Shown here: piece by piece, positions 54,849 to 63,017 of the stretch
How the letters are laid out: each line of letters opens with the position of its first letter
How positions within the stretch are numbered: position 1 is the first letter of the stretch
NCBI RefSeq assembly: GCF_002583405.1
Contig: NZ_BCMJ01000001.1
Span: 351,438-415,437, forward strand
Origin: Secundilactobacillus silagincola
GTDB lineage: Bacteria > Bacillota > Bacilli > Lactobacillales > Lactobacillaceae
Direction: 5' to 3'
Length of the DNA: 64,000 bases
Translations under genes and position numbers: made by a program
Notes under the pieces: generated by a model
The model's database searches: none
What the model saw: only the letters and a program-made list of their open reading frames with translations
What the model was told of the DNA's origin: nothing

Positions 54849-55206
54849 GGAAGGTTAGATAAGACCAATTAGTTTTGTAAGTAGTATCGTTGCTGTGAAG
54901 CAACAAAGATTCGACGTTTAGTGATACTAGACCAATCGAGTTGATAGTAGAATCAAATGGGTAATAGACTGTTTCCTTGTTAGGCTGCTAAAATGAGAAT
55001 TGAGGCATCGAATAACAGGAGATAGAATCGGTATTCGATGGTAACCCTCGAGCCGACAAGAGTGCGAACCCCAGCGGTTAAGATCCAAGATTTACCATTT
55101 GTTGGTCGATAACCTTCTACAGGTACGAAAGGGTCGTGAAGTTTGCGACCGGTTTAGATACAGGAGCCGTTTCCCTGACAACGATTGTTGGGGGGCGGCT
55201 TTTTTG
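54849..55206 (+). ncRNA. Unassigned structured RNA of about 358 nt
   Basis: A transcript from the promoter above to the terminator at 55165-55206 would contain no credible ORF (longest ATG frames are about 8-10 codons). Several helices are visible: TAGTATC/GATACTA enclosing GTTGC/GCAAC at its 5' end, CATCGAATA/TATTCGATG in the middle, TAACC/GGTTA, and GGTCG/CGACC near the 3' end. It lacks the tmRNA ends, the RNase P GAGGAAAGUC box and the T-box AGGGTGG. Family unknown to me. Confidence 0.55.
55165..55206 (+). terminator. Terminator of the unassigned RNA
   Basis: AGCCGTTTCCC pairs with GGGGGGCGGCT and is followed by six T. Confidence 0.85.
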
Positions 55207-55210
55207 TGTA

Positions 55211-55326
55211 GAGTGTGAACGCAAGCGATTAGATAGCGGAGTGTAAGCCAAGCCCCTCATAAATCCACGGGTTTGGGATTTGTGAGGGGCTTGGCTTACA
55301 TGCAGCTGTCTGCTTGCGTGAGCACG
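55211..55326. repeat. Palindromic intergenic element, copy D
   Basis: 24-bp arms (55243-55266 and 55276-55299, one G-U) form the core; the palindrome continues imperfectly outward to GAGTGTGAACGCAAGCG on the left and CTTGCGTGAGCAC on the right. The left end has the GAGTGTGAA border seen in copies B and C. Confidence 0.75.
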
Positions 55327-55434
55327 TTTAGGCAAAGTAAAAGGAAAGAAATCCATGGGCTTGGGATTTGTGCTGGGGCCCTTACATGCAGCTGTCTGCC
55401 TGCCGGAGCACGTTTCGACAAAAAGAAAAAAAGC
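55261..55434 (+). repeat. Tandem imperfect direct repeat, two units of about 85 bp
   Basis: Unit 1 (about 55261-55345) and unit 2 (about 55349-55434) both read AAATCCA.GGG.TTGGGATTTGTG..GGGGC, then CTTACATGCAGCTGTCTGC and AGCACGTTT. Unit 1 shares the right arm of palindrome D, so the element was partly duplicated. Confidence 0.8.
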
Positions 55435-55503
55435 ATACGAATTGACATGGCCGCCAGCCTGATATATTATCGGAATAAGCCATAATATAAAGAAGGAATA
55501 ATC

Positions 55504-55878
55504 ATGTTAACCGAGAAATTTCACGATGTATTAAACCACGAAGGTGTCGTTTCCGTTGTCACTTGGACGCCAGCGGAACCGCACATTACGAATACATGGA
55601 ATTCATATTTAACCGTTACGGATGATGAACGTATCTTAATCCCAGCGGCAGGTTTTACCCATGCTGAAGATGATTTAGCTCAAAATAACCAAGTCTTATT
55701 CACGGTGGGTGCGCGAGAAGTTGAGGGCCGCGATGGTTATCAAGGAACTGGTTTCCGGTTAACAGGGACGGCACGCTTTGTTGAAGAGGGTCAAGAATTC
55801 GATGATGTCAAAGCAAAGTACCCATTTATTCGTAAAGTGCTAGAAATTACACCAAAGTCAATTAAACAGTTACTGTAA
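55504..55878 (+). CDS. Pyridoxamine 5'-phosphate oxidase-like FMN-binding protein
   Basis: A 124-residue single-domain split-barrel flavoprotein. EGVVSVVTW at the N-terminus, then HITNTWNSYLTV, ILIPAAGF.HAEDDL and GTGFRLTGTARF fit small PNPOx-like FMN-binding proteins. The reaction is unknown. AAAGAAGGAA precedes ATG. Monocistronic, ending at a bidirectional hairpin. Confidence 0.82.
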   Translation: MLTEKFHDVLNHEGVVSVVTWTPAEPHITNTWNSYLTVTDDERILIPAAGFTHAEDDLAQNNQVLFTVGAREVEGRDGYQGTGFRLTGTARFVEEGQEFDDVKAKYPFIRKVLEITPKSIKQLL

Positions 55879-55879
55879 T

Positions 55880-55918
55880 TAAGAAGGCTCACACTGAATT
55901 TCGGTGTAGGCCTTTTAA
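55880..55918. terminator. Bidirectional terminator
   Basis: AAGGCTCACAC... pairs with ..GTGTAGGCCTTTT between the convergent PNPOx-like and hrtA genes. Confidence 0.75.
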
Positions 55919-55919
55919 A

Positions 55920-56606
55920 TTAGTTATGATTTAGTTCTTGTTTCGATAATACACCGTCCCTGATTTCGTACAACTGATCCGCAAAGGCCATCAACCGTGA
56001 GTCATGGGTCACAATGACCACGGCTTTGTTATGTTTGGTGGCTAGATTTTTAAACAGCTCGCCAACGACTTTTACTCTAGGACTATCAAGTGCTGCAGTT
56101 GGTTCATCCGCTAGAATAATGGTTGGGTTTGGATACAGTGCACGCGCAATCGCCACCCGCTGTTGCTGACCGCTGGATAATTCGCCAGGATATTTATGGA
56201 GTAGACCTTGGATGCCTAGCGCTTGCAGTACTTCATCTAGTTGAGCCCGAGGCAAATTGCCTTTTGGTTTCACCTTATCTACCAGCGTAAATTGATCGGC
56301 AACAGTTAGGTAAGGTAATAAGTGGTATTGCTGTAACACGAACCCGATTTCATCCAAGCGTAAGGCATTACGTTGTCTTTTTGATTGGTGATTATAATCC
56401 ACACCATTAACAGTTACCGTGCCGCTAGTTGGGGTCAGCAATCCGCCCACAATGGTTAGCAGAGTGGTTTTGCCAGAGCCGGATGGGCCCATGATTAAAC
56501 TCAAAGTACCAGATTCGGCCTCAAAGTTAACATCGTGTAAGACATGGACTTTAGCGGTCCCAGTCCCAAAGATTTGATTCACATTTTTGACGGCAAATGA
56601 ACTCAT
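55920..56606 (-). CDS. hrtA: ABC transporter ATPase, probably HrtA-type heme exporter
   Basis: A 228-residue ATPase: Walker A GPSGSGKTTL, signature LSSGQQQR, Walker B IILADEPTAALD, H-loop VTHD. This is the MacB/LolD-like class that pairs with FtsX-type permeases. ATG 56606 has GGAGG about 10 nt upstream. The gene follows hrtB by 4 bp and belongs to the same transcript. The heme assignment rests on the partner. Confidence 0.75.
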   Translation of the reverse strand: MSSFAVKNVNQIFGTGTAKVHVLHDVNFEAESGTLSLIMGPSGSGKTTLLTIVGGLLTPTSGTVTVNGVDYNHQSKRQRNALRLDEIGFVLQQYHLLPYLTVADQFTLVDKVKPKGNLPRAQLDEVLQALGIQGLLHKYPGELSSGQQQRVAIARALYPNPTIILADEPTAALDSPRVKVVGELFKNLATKHNKAVVIVTHDSRLMAFADQLYEIRDGVLSKQELNHN

Positions 56607-56610
56607 CGTG

Positions 56611-57666
56611 TTAGCCTCCAATCACTGAAACGGGATCGACTTTGAGAACGGTTCTGACGGGTATGAGACTGCCAACCAAGGCCATGATCAAAATCCCTAA
56701 ACCAACGGCTGCCAACATTGGGATATCAAACGCCATTGGGACTTGTGCCGGAATGACGAAACCGGTGATCACGGTTAGGATGGTCCCAATAACTAAGCCA
56801 CTAGCAACCAGTATCAGAGATTGGCTGATCGTTGCGCTGACGAGTACCCGGCTAGGAATACCTTGAGCACGCAGAACAGCGTAGTTGGGTAATTTTTGCA
56901 TGGTAAGGATGTAGAGGAAAACAGCAATGATGATCAGTGAAATAATCATCAAGAAGCTGATCATCAGCACGAAGGTTAAAATTTGTGCTTGATAACCGGG
57001 CAGTTTATTGATAATTTGCTGACGAGTATAGGTCTTGGTTCCTGATTGATTAGACTCGTAACGGCTATTTTTGGAGGCAACCACGCTGGTAATCGGACCC
57101 ATGGCGATACCTCGAAGCGTGCGCCAGGTCCCTAGCTGGCCGTAAAGCACTGGTGTCACGTTTAGTTTGGCGTTTTTAGTAAATCCAACGATAGTAAACT
57201 TGGTTTTGTCGTCAGCTAATTTGAACTTATCCCCCAACTGATAACCCTTTAATTTGAACGAGTCATCTGCCACAACTTCATGGGAATGTTTGACCCAGTG
57301 ACCAGAGTCAAGTTTGATATTTTTGGCGATAAATTGATTGGCTTTAAGTCCCACAAAGAAGGCTGATTGCTGTTTATGTCCCTTAGCCTCAGCTACGACG
57401 GGTGTTTCGCCAAGATAAGCTTCATTTTTCGTTAGTGTGCCAGCTTGCTTTTTAGTTAAAAGTGACTGCCGCATATCAACGTTAGCAGTGGAACTGAGAG
57501 TGATTTTTTCGACTCCCCAAGAATTGATGGCATCAGTATTTTCTCGGGCTAAGCCGATTGCTAAACTAGTCAGGATAAAAATCAGATAACTGATGAGGAC
57601 GATCATGATAATAATTAGCCACGATCTGAACTTTTCTTTTTTGATTTCTTTCAACGCTAGAAACAT
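56611..57666 (-). CDS. hrtB: FtsX-like ABC permease, probably HrtB-type heme exporter
   Basis: A 351-residue permease with one N-terminal membrane segment, a large outside domain and three C-terminal segments. N-terminus MFLALKEIKKEKFRS, ILTMQKLPNYAVLRAQGIP and C-terminus LKVDPVSVIGG closely parallel HrtB of heme-stressed Gram-positives. It would expel heme or similar porphyrins, which fits a cell that makes tetrapyrroles. Other lipophilic substrates are possible. GGGGAG precedes ATG; an inverted repeat lies in the promoter region. Confidence 0.72.
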   Translation of the reverse strand: MFLALKEIKKEKFRSWLIIIMIVLISYLIFILTSLAIGLARENTDAINSWGVEKITLSSTANVDMRQSLLTKKQAGTLTKNEAYLGETPVVAEAKGHKQQSAFFVGLKANQFIAKNIKLDSGHWVKHSHEVVADDSFKLKGYQLGDKFKLADDKTKFTIVGFTKNAKLNVTPVLYGQLGTWRTLRGIAMGPITSVVASKNSRYESNQSGTKTYTRQQIINKLPGYQAQILTFVLMISFLMIISLIIIAVFLYILTMQKLPNYAVLRAQGIPSRVLVSATISQSLILVASGLVIGTILTVITGFVIPAQVPMAFDIPMLAAVGLGILIMALVGSLIPVRTVLKVDPVSVIGG

Positions 57667-57691
57667 AAGCCAACTCCCCTTAATGTACAGT

Positions 57692-57716
57692 TATGGTTAT
57701 TGCTGACGTAACCATA
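57692..57716. promoter_or_regulatory. Candidate operator of the hrtBA-like operon
   Basis: TATGGTTA, 9 nt, TAACCATA: a perfect 8-bp inverted repeat about 25-50 bp before the permease start. It would suit a dimeric repressor. The regulator gene is not adjacent. Confidence 0.5.
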
Positions 57717-57766
57717 AAGCAATTTACACTGAGTCGCAACTGAGGGAACTTACGATTTTTAACGAG

Positions 57767-57816
57767 CAAAAAAATACCCACTGACCACTACGTTTAGCAG
57801 TGATCAGCAGGTATTT
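57767..57816 (-). terminator. Terminator after queT
   Basis: AAATACCTGCTGATCACT pairs with AGTGGTCAGTGGGTATTT and is followed on the minus strand by a T-run. Confidence 0.9.
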
Positions 57817-57821
57817 ACAAA

Positions 57822-58349
57822 TTAATCAAACAGTTTATTTAAATCGATTCGCAGACTCATGAGGACTAACAAGATGGCACCAATCGTTAGTGAGATAAAC
57901 TCACCAATGGCAATGGTGCCCCAGTTGATCCAGAAAGTTGGCCAAAAGGCAGCGTTGCCTAACCAGGCCAGTTCCAACGCGATGGTAAACATTGAAAAGG
58001 TGACAATTAAAACGCCAGCAACCAATTTGCCATAGAAATTCGAGATGTGCTTAGCCACATAATAGAGTACCAGCATGGTAACAAAAGTTGATAAGCTGCC
58101 CCAGATGATGTCGACGATCCCGTATGGTGAAGCCAGGTTGGAAATGGCAACGCCAAGCGGAACGGCGATCACATAACGCTTGTTATAAATGGCCAATAGA
58201 TTAAGCATCTCTGCCAGTCTTACCTGGACAGGTCCAAAACTAAAGGCTGCCAAGACCGTCGTAATAACGACATAGAGTGCAGCGATGACGGCGACCCGGG
58301 CAATGTCTGCCACTGAGTCGATGCCGAAGTGTGTTGTCTTAGAATTCAT
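57822..58349 (-). CDS. queT: QueT family queuosine-precursor ECF S-component
   Basis: A 175-residue membrane protein. The motif VQVRLAEMLNLLAIYNKRYVI with the following PLGVAISNLASPYG fits QueT, the S-component for queuosine precursors (preQ1/preQ0). ATG 58349 follows GGAGG by 10 nt; an in-frame ATG at 58406 is unsupported. I find no clear preQ1 riboswitch in the 90-bp leader. With the S-component at 9.1 kb this is the second ECF S-protein here. Confidence 0.85.
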   Translation of the reverse strand: MNSKTTHFGIDSVADIARVAVIAALYVVITTVLAAFSFGPVQVRLAEMLNLLAIYNKRYVIAVPLGVAISNLASPYGIVDIIWGSLSTFVTMLVLYYVAKHISNFYGKLVAGVLIVTFSMFTIALELAWLGNAAFWPTFWINWGTIAIGEFISLTIGAILLVLMSLRIDLNKLFD

Positions 58350-58445
58350 CGTAAATTCTTCCTCCGTTTTGAGATATTTAAATGAGTGCTGCATACAGAT
58401 ATACAACAGTGGTATACATTACCGTACTTAAGCCTAAATTTCAAG

Positions 58446-58769
58446 TTAGGCTTCTGAATCGAACCGCTTTTTTAGTTTGTTTTCGCCGTACTGGAAGACT
58501 TCGGCTGGGTCTAAATCGTATTTACTGCAGAGAATTAGCGTCTGGTCAAAAACGTCGCATAATTCTTCCTTGAGATGGTCGCGTAACTCCTGTGCAGTGG
58601 CTTTATGTTCTCCAGGGTGGTCGCGTCCTAGTTCAATGGTACGGACGACTTGTGTCAGTTCGCCCATTTCCTCAGTTAAGAAGTTCATCCGAATCAAGGG
58701 ATTGAACCGGTACCAGTTACGCTCTTCATAAAATTGTTTGATCCATGCTTGGTGTTCTTGGATAGTCAC
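58446..58769 (-). CDS. MazG-like nucleotide pyrophosphohydrolase
   Basis: A 107-residue, all-helical protein with the MazG-type metal motif LTEEMGELTQVVR (EExxE) and, further on, KEELCDVFDQTLILC (ExxD). It probably hydrolyses (d)NTPs to monophosphates. The GTG start at 58769 follows GAGG by 8 nt; the frame is open to 58898 but that part overlaps the pbuG terminator and has no ribosome site. Often annotated as house-cleaning enzyme. Confidence 0.83.
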   Translation of the reverse strand: MTIQEHQAWIKQFYEERNWYRFNPLIRMNFLTEEMGELTQVVRTIELGRDHPGEHKATAQELRDHLKEELCDVFDQTLILCSKYDLDPAEVFQYGENKLKKRFDSEA

Positions 58770-58799
58770 AAATATTGCCTCATTTCTCAGAGAATTTAA

Positions 58800-58836
58800 A
58801 ACGGCGTTCCCACTAAAGGAAACCGCCGTTTTATTT
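58800..58836 (-). terminator. Terminator after pbuG
   Basis: AAAACGGCGGTTTCC and GGGAACGCCGTTTT form the stem, read on the minus strand. Confidence 0.85.
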
Positions 58837-58857
58837 GCATAATTGAATTGTACCACA

Positions 58858-60171
58858 TTAGCCAGCTTGCAAGATCCACAGGAAGATGACGAAGACAACG
58901 GCTAGACCGTACATAATTGGACTAACTTCCTTACCACGTTTAGCAGCAATCATTGATAGCGGATAAGTGATGAAGCCTAAAGCAATCCCATCTGAAATAC
59001 TGTAAGTCAGTGGCATACCAACTAAGATCAGAAATGCAGGAGCTGCAATTTCGAACTTTTCCCAGTGAATGTTCTTCAAAGATTGCGCCATTAACGTCCC
59101 AACGATGATTAAAGCGGGGGCGGTTACTTGGCTAGTAATGACTGTCAGTAGTGGGGAGAAGAATGAACCTAATAGGAACAATACCCCGACAACCACAGCG
59201 GTAAATCCGGAACGGCCACCAACGGCGATCCCAGCTGAGGATTCAACGAAGGCGCCCATTGGTGAGGTTCCTAAGAGTGAACCAACAACCATTGTAGTAG
59301 AATCAGCTGTCAAAGCCCGGCCAATACGTGGAATCTTATTGTCCTTAACGATGCCGGCTTGTTCAGTCAAACCAACCAATGTCCCAGTAGTATCAAAGAA
59401 GGTCACCAGTAAGAAGGTCAAAACAACCACGGCTAACTGCAAGGTATTGATGTGGCCCACGTTCATCAGTGCCACCCCAAAAGTGGAGTGAAGACTTGGC
59501 ACACCGGAAACCCATTGAGATGGTGCGTGAATTAAGCCGGTTGATAAACCAACAATGACGTTAATGACCATCCCGATGAAAATCGCACCTGGCACTCTAG
59601 CACTCATTAAAATAATGGTGAGGAGTAAGCCGATAATGGTTAACCAAGTTGAGCCAACGTGTAATGAACCCAAACCAATCATGGTTGATTTGTTGGCAGT
59701 GACTAAGCCACCATCACTTAAACCGATGAAGGCGATGAATAACCCAATCCCGGCACTGATGGCCATTTTTAAATCACGAGGGATGGCATCAACGACCATT
59801 TCACGGATTTTAAAGGCAGTTAAAATCATGAATAGGATGGAAGCCACAAACACACCAGCTAAAGCTGTTTGCCAAGGAATCTTCATCCCTAAGACAACGG
59901 TGTATGAGAAGAAGGCGTTGATCCCCAAACTAGCCGAAATGGCGATGGGGTACTTAGCAACGATCCCCATTAAGAAACAGCCAAAGGCACTGGCTAACGC
60001 GGTTGCGGTGAAGACAGCACCCTTGTCCATGCCAGAAACCCCTAAAACGTTGGGGTTAACAAACAAAATGTAGACCATTGAAATGAATGTGGTTAAACCT
60101 GCTAGGAATTCCTTCTTATACGATGTCCCTAACTCATCGAACTGAAAGTATGACGCAATTTTTTGACCCAT
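58858..60171 (-). CDS. pbuG: Hypoxanthine/guanine permease, AzgA family
   Basis: A 437-residue transporter with about 12-13 segments. TTFISMVYILFVNPNVL and GINAFFSYTVVLG.KIPWQTALAGVF mark the AzgA/PbuG branch of NCS2. It imports hypoxanthine, guanine or adenine by proton symport. A PurBox lies about 130 bp upstream. GGGAG precedes ATG. Confidence 0.92.
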   Translation of the reverse strand: MGQKIASYFQFDELGTSYKKEFLAGLTTFISMVYILFVNPNVLGVSGMDKGAVFTATALASAFGCFLMGIVAKYPIAISASLGINAFFSYTVVLGMKIPWQTALAGVFVASILFMILTAFKIREMVVDAIPRDLKMAISAGIGLFIAFIGLSDGGLVTANKSTMIGLGSLHVGSTWLTIIGLLLTIILMSARVPGAIFIGMVINVIVGLSTGLIHAPSQWVSGVPSLHSTFGVALMNVGHINTLQLAVVVLTFLLVTFFDTTGTLVGLTEQAGIVKDNKIPRIGRALTADSTTMVVGSLLGTSPMGAFVESSAGIAVGGRSGFTAVVVGVLFLLGSFFSPLLTVITSQVTAPALIIVGTLMAQSLKNIHWEKFEIAAPAFLILVGMPLTYSISDGIALGFITYPLSMIAAKRGKEVSPIMYGLAVVFVIFLWILQAG

Positions 60172-60298
60172 AAGAATTAACTCCCTTTATCTAAAATAAT
60201 AGCCGTAATGTTCGTGTTTCGTAAATAAAAACCAGATATTATCGTAACATTAATTTATAGCATTTGCGATATACGAATAATAATTATTTTAAAAACCA

Positions 60299-60311
60299 AA
60301 TGTTCGGAAAT
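60299..60311 (-). promoter_or_regulatory. PurBox upstream of pbuG
   Basis: On the minus strand ATTTCCGAACATT matches the PurR activator site AWWWCCGAACWWT exactly. A weaker second site (AAACACGAACATT) lies closer to the gene near 60213-60225. Confidence 0.6.
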
Positions 60312-60378
60312 GAAGAGAGAAAACAATCGAAAAATAGTGTAAAGTGAGTATCGACATGAACGAAACGAGGTTAGAAGA

Positions 60379-60951
60379 ATGACGAAGTGTTTAATTTTGG
60401 GGATTGATCAACCAGTCGCACAATTAGTGGCTAAGCAGCTGAATGATGTGGCAGTAGTTGGTTTTTCCGAAGTAGACGAAACTGCTGACTTTTGCGGGGA
60501 TGCCCGCAAAGCAGCTACTTATATGGAAGCAGTTAAAGGGGTAGACATCATCTACTCCGATTTCATTGGGATGGATGTGGACTGGAAGCTAGAAGCCGTC
60601 TTCACCGCACTTCGAAAGCAGCAGCAAACCGTCAGAACCGTGATGCGCTCGGTTGCTGGTATTGATCAGGAAGTCGATGGTACGCTTACTTATCCTGGAA
60701 TTATCGATATCAAAGAATTTCTCAAACAGCAACGTTATGGCATTAAAATTGTGGATGAGGCTGAGATGCCGTACACCGTCTTACGACCGATTATTGATGA
60801 TCAATCTGGGTCTGCGCAAGTCCAGCTTATTAATGAAGGACAGCCAGTTCCAGTAAAGCCGGTTAGCGCTGCAGCATTTGCACAGGTGGTGGTTGATGAG
60901 ATTCAAAATGGAACTCATGTTAATCAGTCAATAGCGGTAGTTAGTAAGTAA
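60379..60951 (+). CDS. NAD(P)-binding (atypical SDR-like) protein
   Basis: A 190-residue protein with a Rossmann start (CLILGIDQPVAQLVAKQL), a strand-helix pattern and a YTVLRP motif near residue 134 as in NAD(P)H-binding atypical SDRs. It lacks the canonical TGxxGxxG loop (here LGIDQPVA), so cofactor binding is uncertain. Function unknown. AGGTTAGAAG precedes ATG. Confidence 0.7.
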   Translation: MTKCLILGIDQPVAQLVAKQLNDVAVVGFSEVDETADFCGDARKAATYMEAVKGVDIIYSDFIGMDVDWKLEAVFTALRKQQQTVRTVMRSVAGIDQEVDGTLTYPGIIDIKEFLKQQRYGIKIVDEAEMPYTVLRPIIDDQSGSAQVQLINEGQPVPVKPVSAAAFAQVVVDEIQNGTHVNQSIAVVSK

Positions 60952-60958
60952 TGACAAA

Positions 60959-61013
60959 TCTAAAATGACCTCCTAGTTCAGCAGTAAAAGCTAAACAAGA
61001 GGTCATTTTTATA
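60959..61013 (+). terminator. Terminator after the SDR-like gene
   Basis: AAAATGACCTC pairs with GAGGTCATTTTT around a long loop. Confidence 0.75.
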
Positions 61014-61101
61014 TGTGTGTTTGGAGGAACTGAAACTATGTGGTTAATATGTGTGTTTTGAAAGTCTGATATTATGTGTCTTATCATAGGAAATAAACAG
61101 T

Positions 61102-62472
61102 TTATTTTTTCTCAAGGCTAGCTGATGGTTGTAAGTTAAAGAGCTTGGTAATTGCCCAGCTACCCAAGATACCGATCAGCATGAATGGGAAGAAGTCCAA
61201 GCCTTGATTGAACAGCGGGATGAAGTTGCCAGCCCAAGCATTGATGGCTTTGAAGAAGCCCATGTTAGCGAAGAATGGTGGCAAGGTGTGAATCGCATCC
61301 AAGAAAGCTGGAATGAAGGTCAAGATGATCGTGGTCTTGTAGATGAATTGGTTCTTGCCCATGAATGGATGTAACAAACCTAAGAAGATTAAGGACATTG
61401 CTAATGGGTAGATGAAACTAAGTAGTGGTGTGGAGTAAGTGATGATTTGATCCAAACCGAAGTTAGCGATGATGAAGGCACCAATGGAACTGAAAGTCAG
61501 GAAGAAGTGGTAGCCGAGTTTTGGAAAACGGTGACCCCAATCTTCGGAAAGGGCGGCCATCAAGCCAATGCATGAAGTGATGCAGGCAAGGAAGGTAACG
61601 GCACCGAGGATGGCGATACCAATCATGCCAGTGTAGTGAGCCATAATACCAGAGAAGGCAGTCCCACCATCAGCACTTAACTTGAGGTAACTTAAACTTG
61701 AAGCACCAAGAGCAATCAAGAAGATGTAGATGATCGCTTCAAGCCCCATGCTGATAGCACCAACTTTAGCAACCGCCTTAGAACGGGCACCAGTATCGTT
61801 CATACCAAAGTACTTAAGCGCGGTAATGATCGTAACACCAAAACCTAATCCGGCAAGAGCATCCATGGTGTTATAACCTTGTAGGAACCCGTTGATCAAG
61901 TTGCTGCCGGCACCAGAGCCAGCTGGAAAGATTGAGATTTGACGGATGTCGCCTTTGATGATGAAAGCCATGAAGAAGATGAAAGCTAAGAGAGCAAGTA
62001 AGATTGGGTTGAGTAATTTACCAACGTAATCAGTGATTTTGGATTGGTTCCAAGAAAGTAAGAGTGAAATGCCGAAGAACAAGAATGAGAAAATCAGTAG
62101 TCCCATTTGATCCCAAGCCTTTGGCAAGAAGGGTTGAATCCCAATGGCGAAGGTAGTGGTGGCTGTCCGTGGTGAAGCAACCAGAATCCCTAAAGTGGCG
62201 TGAATCATGATCAGGAAGAAGAGCGCAAATCCTTTACCAGCTGGTCTTGCAAGGTCATAAGCACTGCTGCTGCGAGTTAAACTAATGGCGAGAATCGATA
62301 ATAACGGTAATAAAATAGCAGTTAACAGAAATCCAATAGCGGAAGGTCCCCAGTTGCCAGCGGCTAATTGACCTAGATGAATCGGGAAGATCAAGTTCCC
62401 AGCACCGAAGAAGAGACCGAATAGCAGTGAACCTAATATAATATATTGACGTTTCGTGAGTGATGTTTTCAT
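61102..62472 (-). CDS. brnQ: Branched-chain amino acid:cation symporter BrnQ
   Basis: A 456-residue LIVCS-family transporter with about 12 segments. FGLFFGAGNLIFPIHLGQ at the N-terminus and the GYNTMDALAGLGFG motif are family hallmarks. It imports Ile, Leu and Val. AGGAGG precedes ATG. Expression is controlled by the T-box leader upstream. Confidence 0.94.
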   Translation of the reverse strand: MKTSLTKRQYIILGSLLFGLFFGAGNLIFPIHLGQLAAGNWGPSAIGFLLTAILLPLLSILAISLTRSSSAYDLARPAGKGFALFFLIMIHATLGILVASPRTATTTFAIGIQPFLPKAWDQMGLLIFSFLFFGISLLLSWNQSKITDYVGKLLNPILLALLAFIFFMAFIIKGDIRQISIFPAGSGAGSNLINGFLQGYNTMDALAGLGFGVTIITALKYFGMNDTGARSKAVAKVGAISMGLEAIIYIFLIALGASSLSYLKLSADGGTAFSGIMAHYTGMIGIAILGAVTFLACITSCIGLMAALSEDWGHRFPKLGYHFFLTFSSIGAFIIANFGLDQIITYSTPLLSFIYPLAMSLIFLGLLHPFMGKNQFIYKTTIILTFIPAFLDAIHTLPPFFANMGFFKAINAWAGNFIPLFNQGLDFFPFMLIGILGSWAITKLFNLQPSASLEKK

Positions 62473-62839
62473 ATATAAAACCTCCTGTGAATTTGGTGAA
62501 ACAACGGGGTAATAAAAAACGCCCCTAGCTTATAAAAGCTAAGGACGTGTTATCGACGTGTTACCACCTTAATTTTCAACCACCTCGCGATGATTGACTT
62601 TGAAAGTACGGCGAACCGATGCGCGGTCGGTCCACGATACTTCATTGCTGTAATGGGCGCATTCCCAGTGACCACTTCGAATTATTCGTCGCGGTCACGA
62701 CTTGTAGATTACTTTCATCGCTGGGTCGATTACCTCGTCGCACTGATTGAGGCTCCCTGTGAATCTTGCCAGTGACTACTCTTCTACGCATAGTCTTTGA
62801 AAAATGATTTAAATATGTGTGAAACAAACTTTGTTTATG
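62473..62839 (-). promoter_or_regulatory. brnQ: T-box riboswitch leader of brnQ
   Basis: On the minus strand the leader has AGAGTAG and GGGAGCC near its start, the T-box AAGGTGGTAACACG (62557-62570) that pairs with the tRNA acceptor end in the antiterminator, then a terminator hairpin CGTCC..TTAGCTT / AAGCTAGGGGCG with T6 (62512-62555). Uncharged tRNA would turn brnQ on. BrnQ implies an Ile, Leu or Val tRNA; I could not assign the specifier codon with confidence. Confidence 0.85.
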
Positions 62840-62845
62840 TGGATA

Positions 62846-62874
62846 ATAATAGTCAATGGAAAATTAAAAGTCAA
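62846..62874 (-). promoter_or_regulatory. Promoter of the brnQ T-box leader
   Basis: Minus strand TTGACT (62869-62874), 17 bp, TATTAT (62846-62851). Confidence 0.7.
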
Positions 62875-63017
62875 GGATAAAATTAGATTTTTTTAATTTA
62901 ATGTGCTGATTATCTCAGCGGTATTTCATTTTAATAGATGTAAGAAACCGGTTGATACTAGTTGTCAAAAACCGAAAAATAAGCAATAATGATGGGTAAT
63001 ATAGAGATGGTGTTTTA

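Noticed and set aside
54849-55206. tmRNA or RNase P RNA
   Set aside because: The tmRNA tRNA-like ends with CCA and tag frame are missing, and the RNase P boxes (GAGGAAAGUC and others) are not found; GGTAACCCTCGAGC only loosely recalls RNase P.
55273-55485. A 70-codon plus-strand frame across the repeats
   Set aside because: It runs through palindrome D and the tandem repeat and lacks a ribosome site; repeat-derived.
58350-58440. PreQ1 riboswitch before queT
   Set aside because: No preQ1-I or preQ1-II motif could be matched in the 90-bp leader.
59069-60073. Long plus-strand frames (140 and 172 codons) inside pbuG
   Set aside because: Shadows of the permease; low-complexity Lys/Thr/Pro composition typical of antisense frames of membrane genes.
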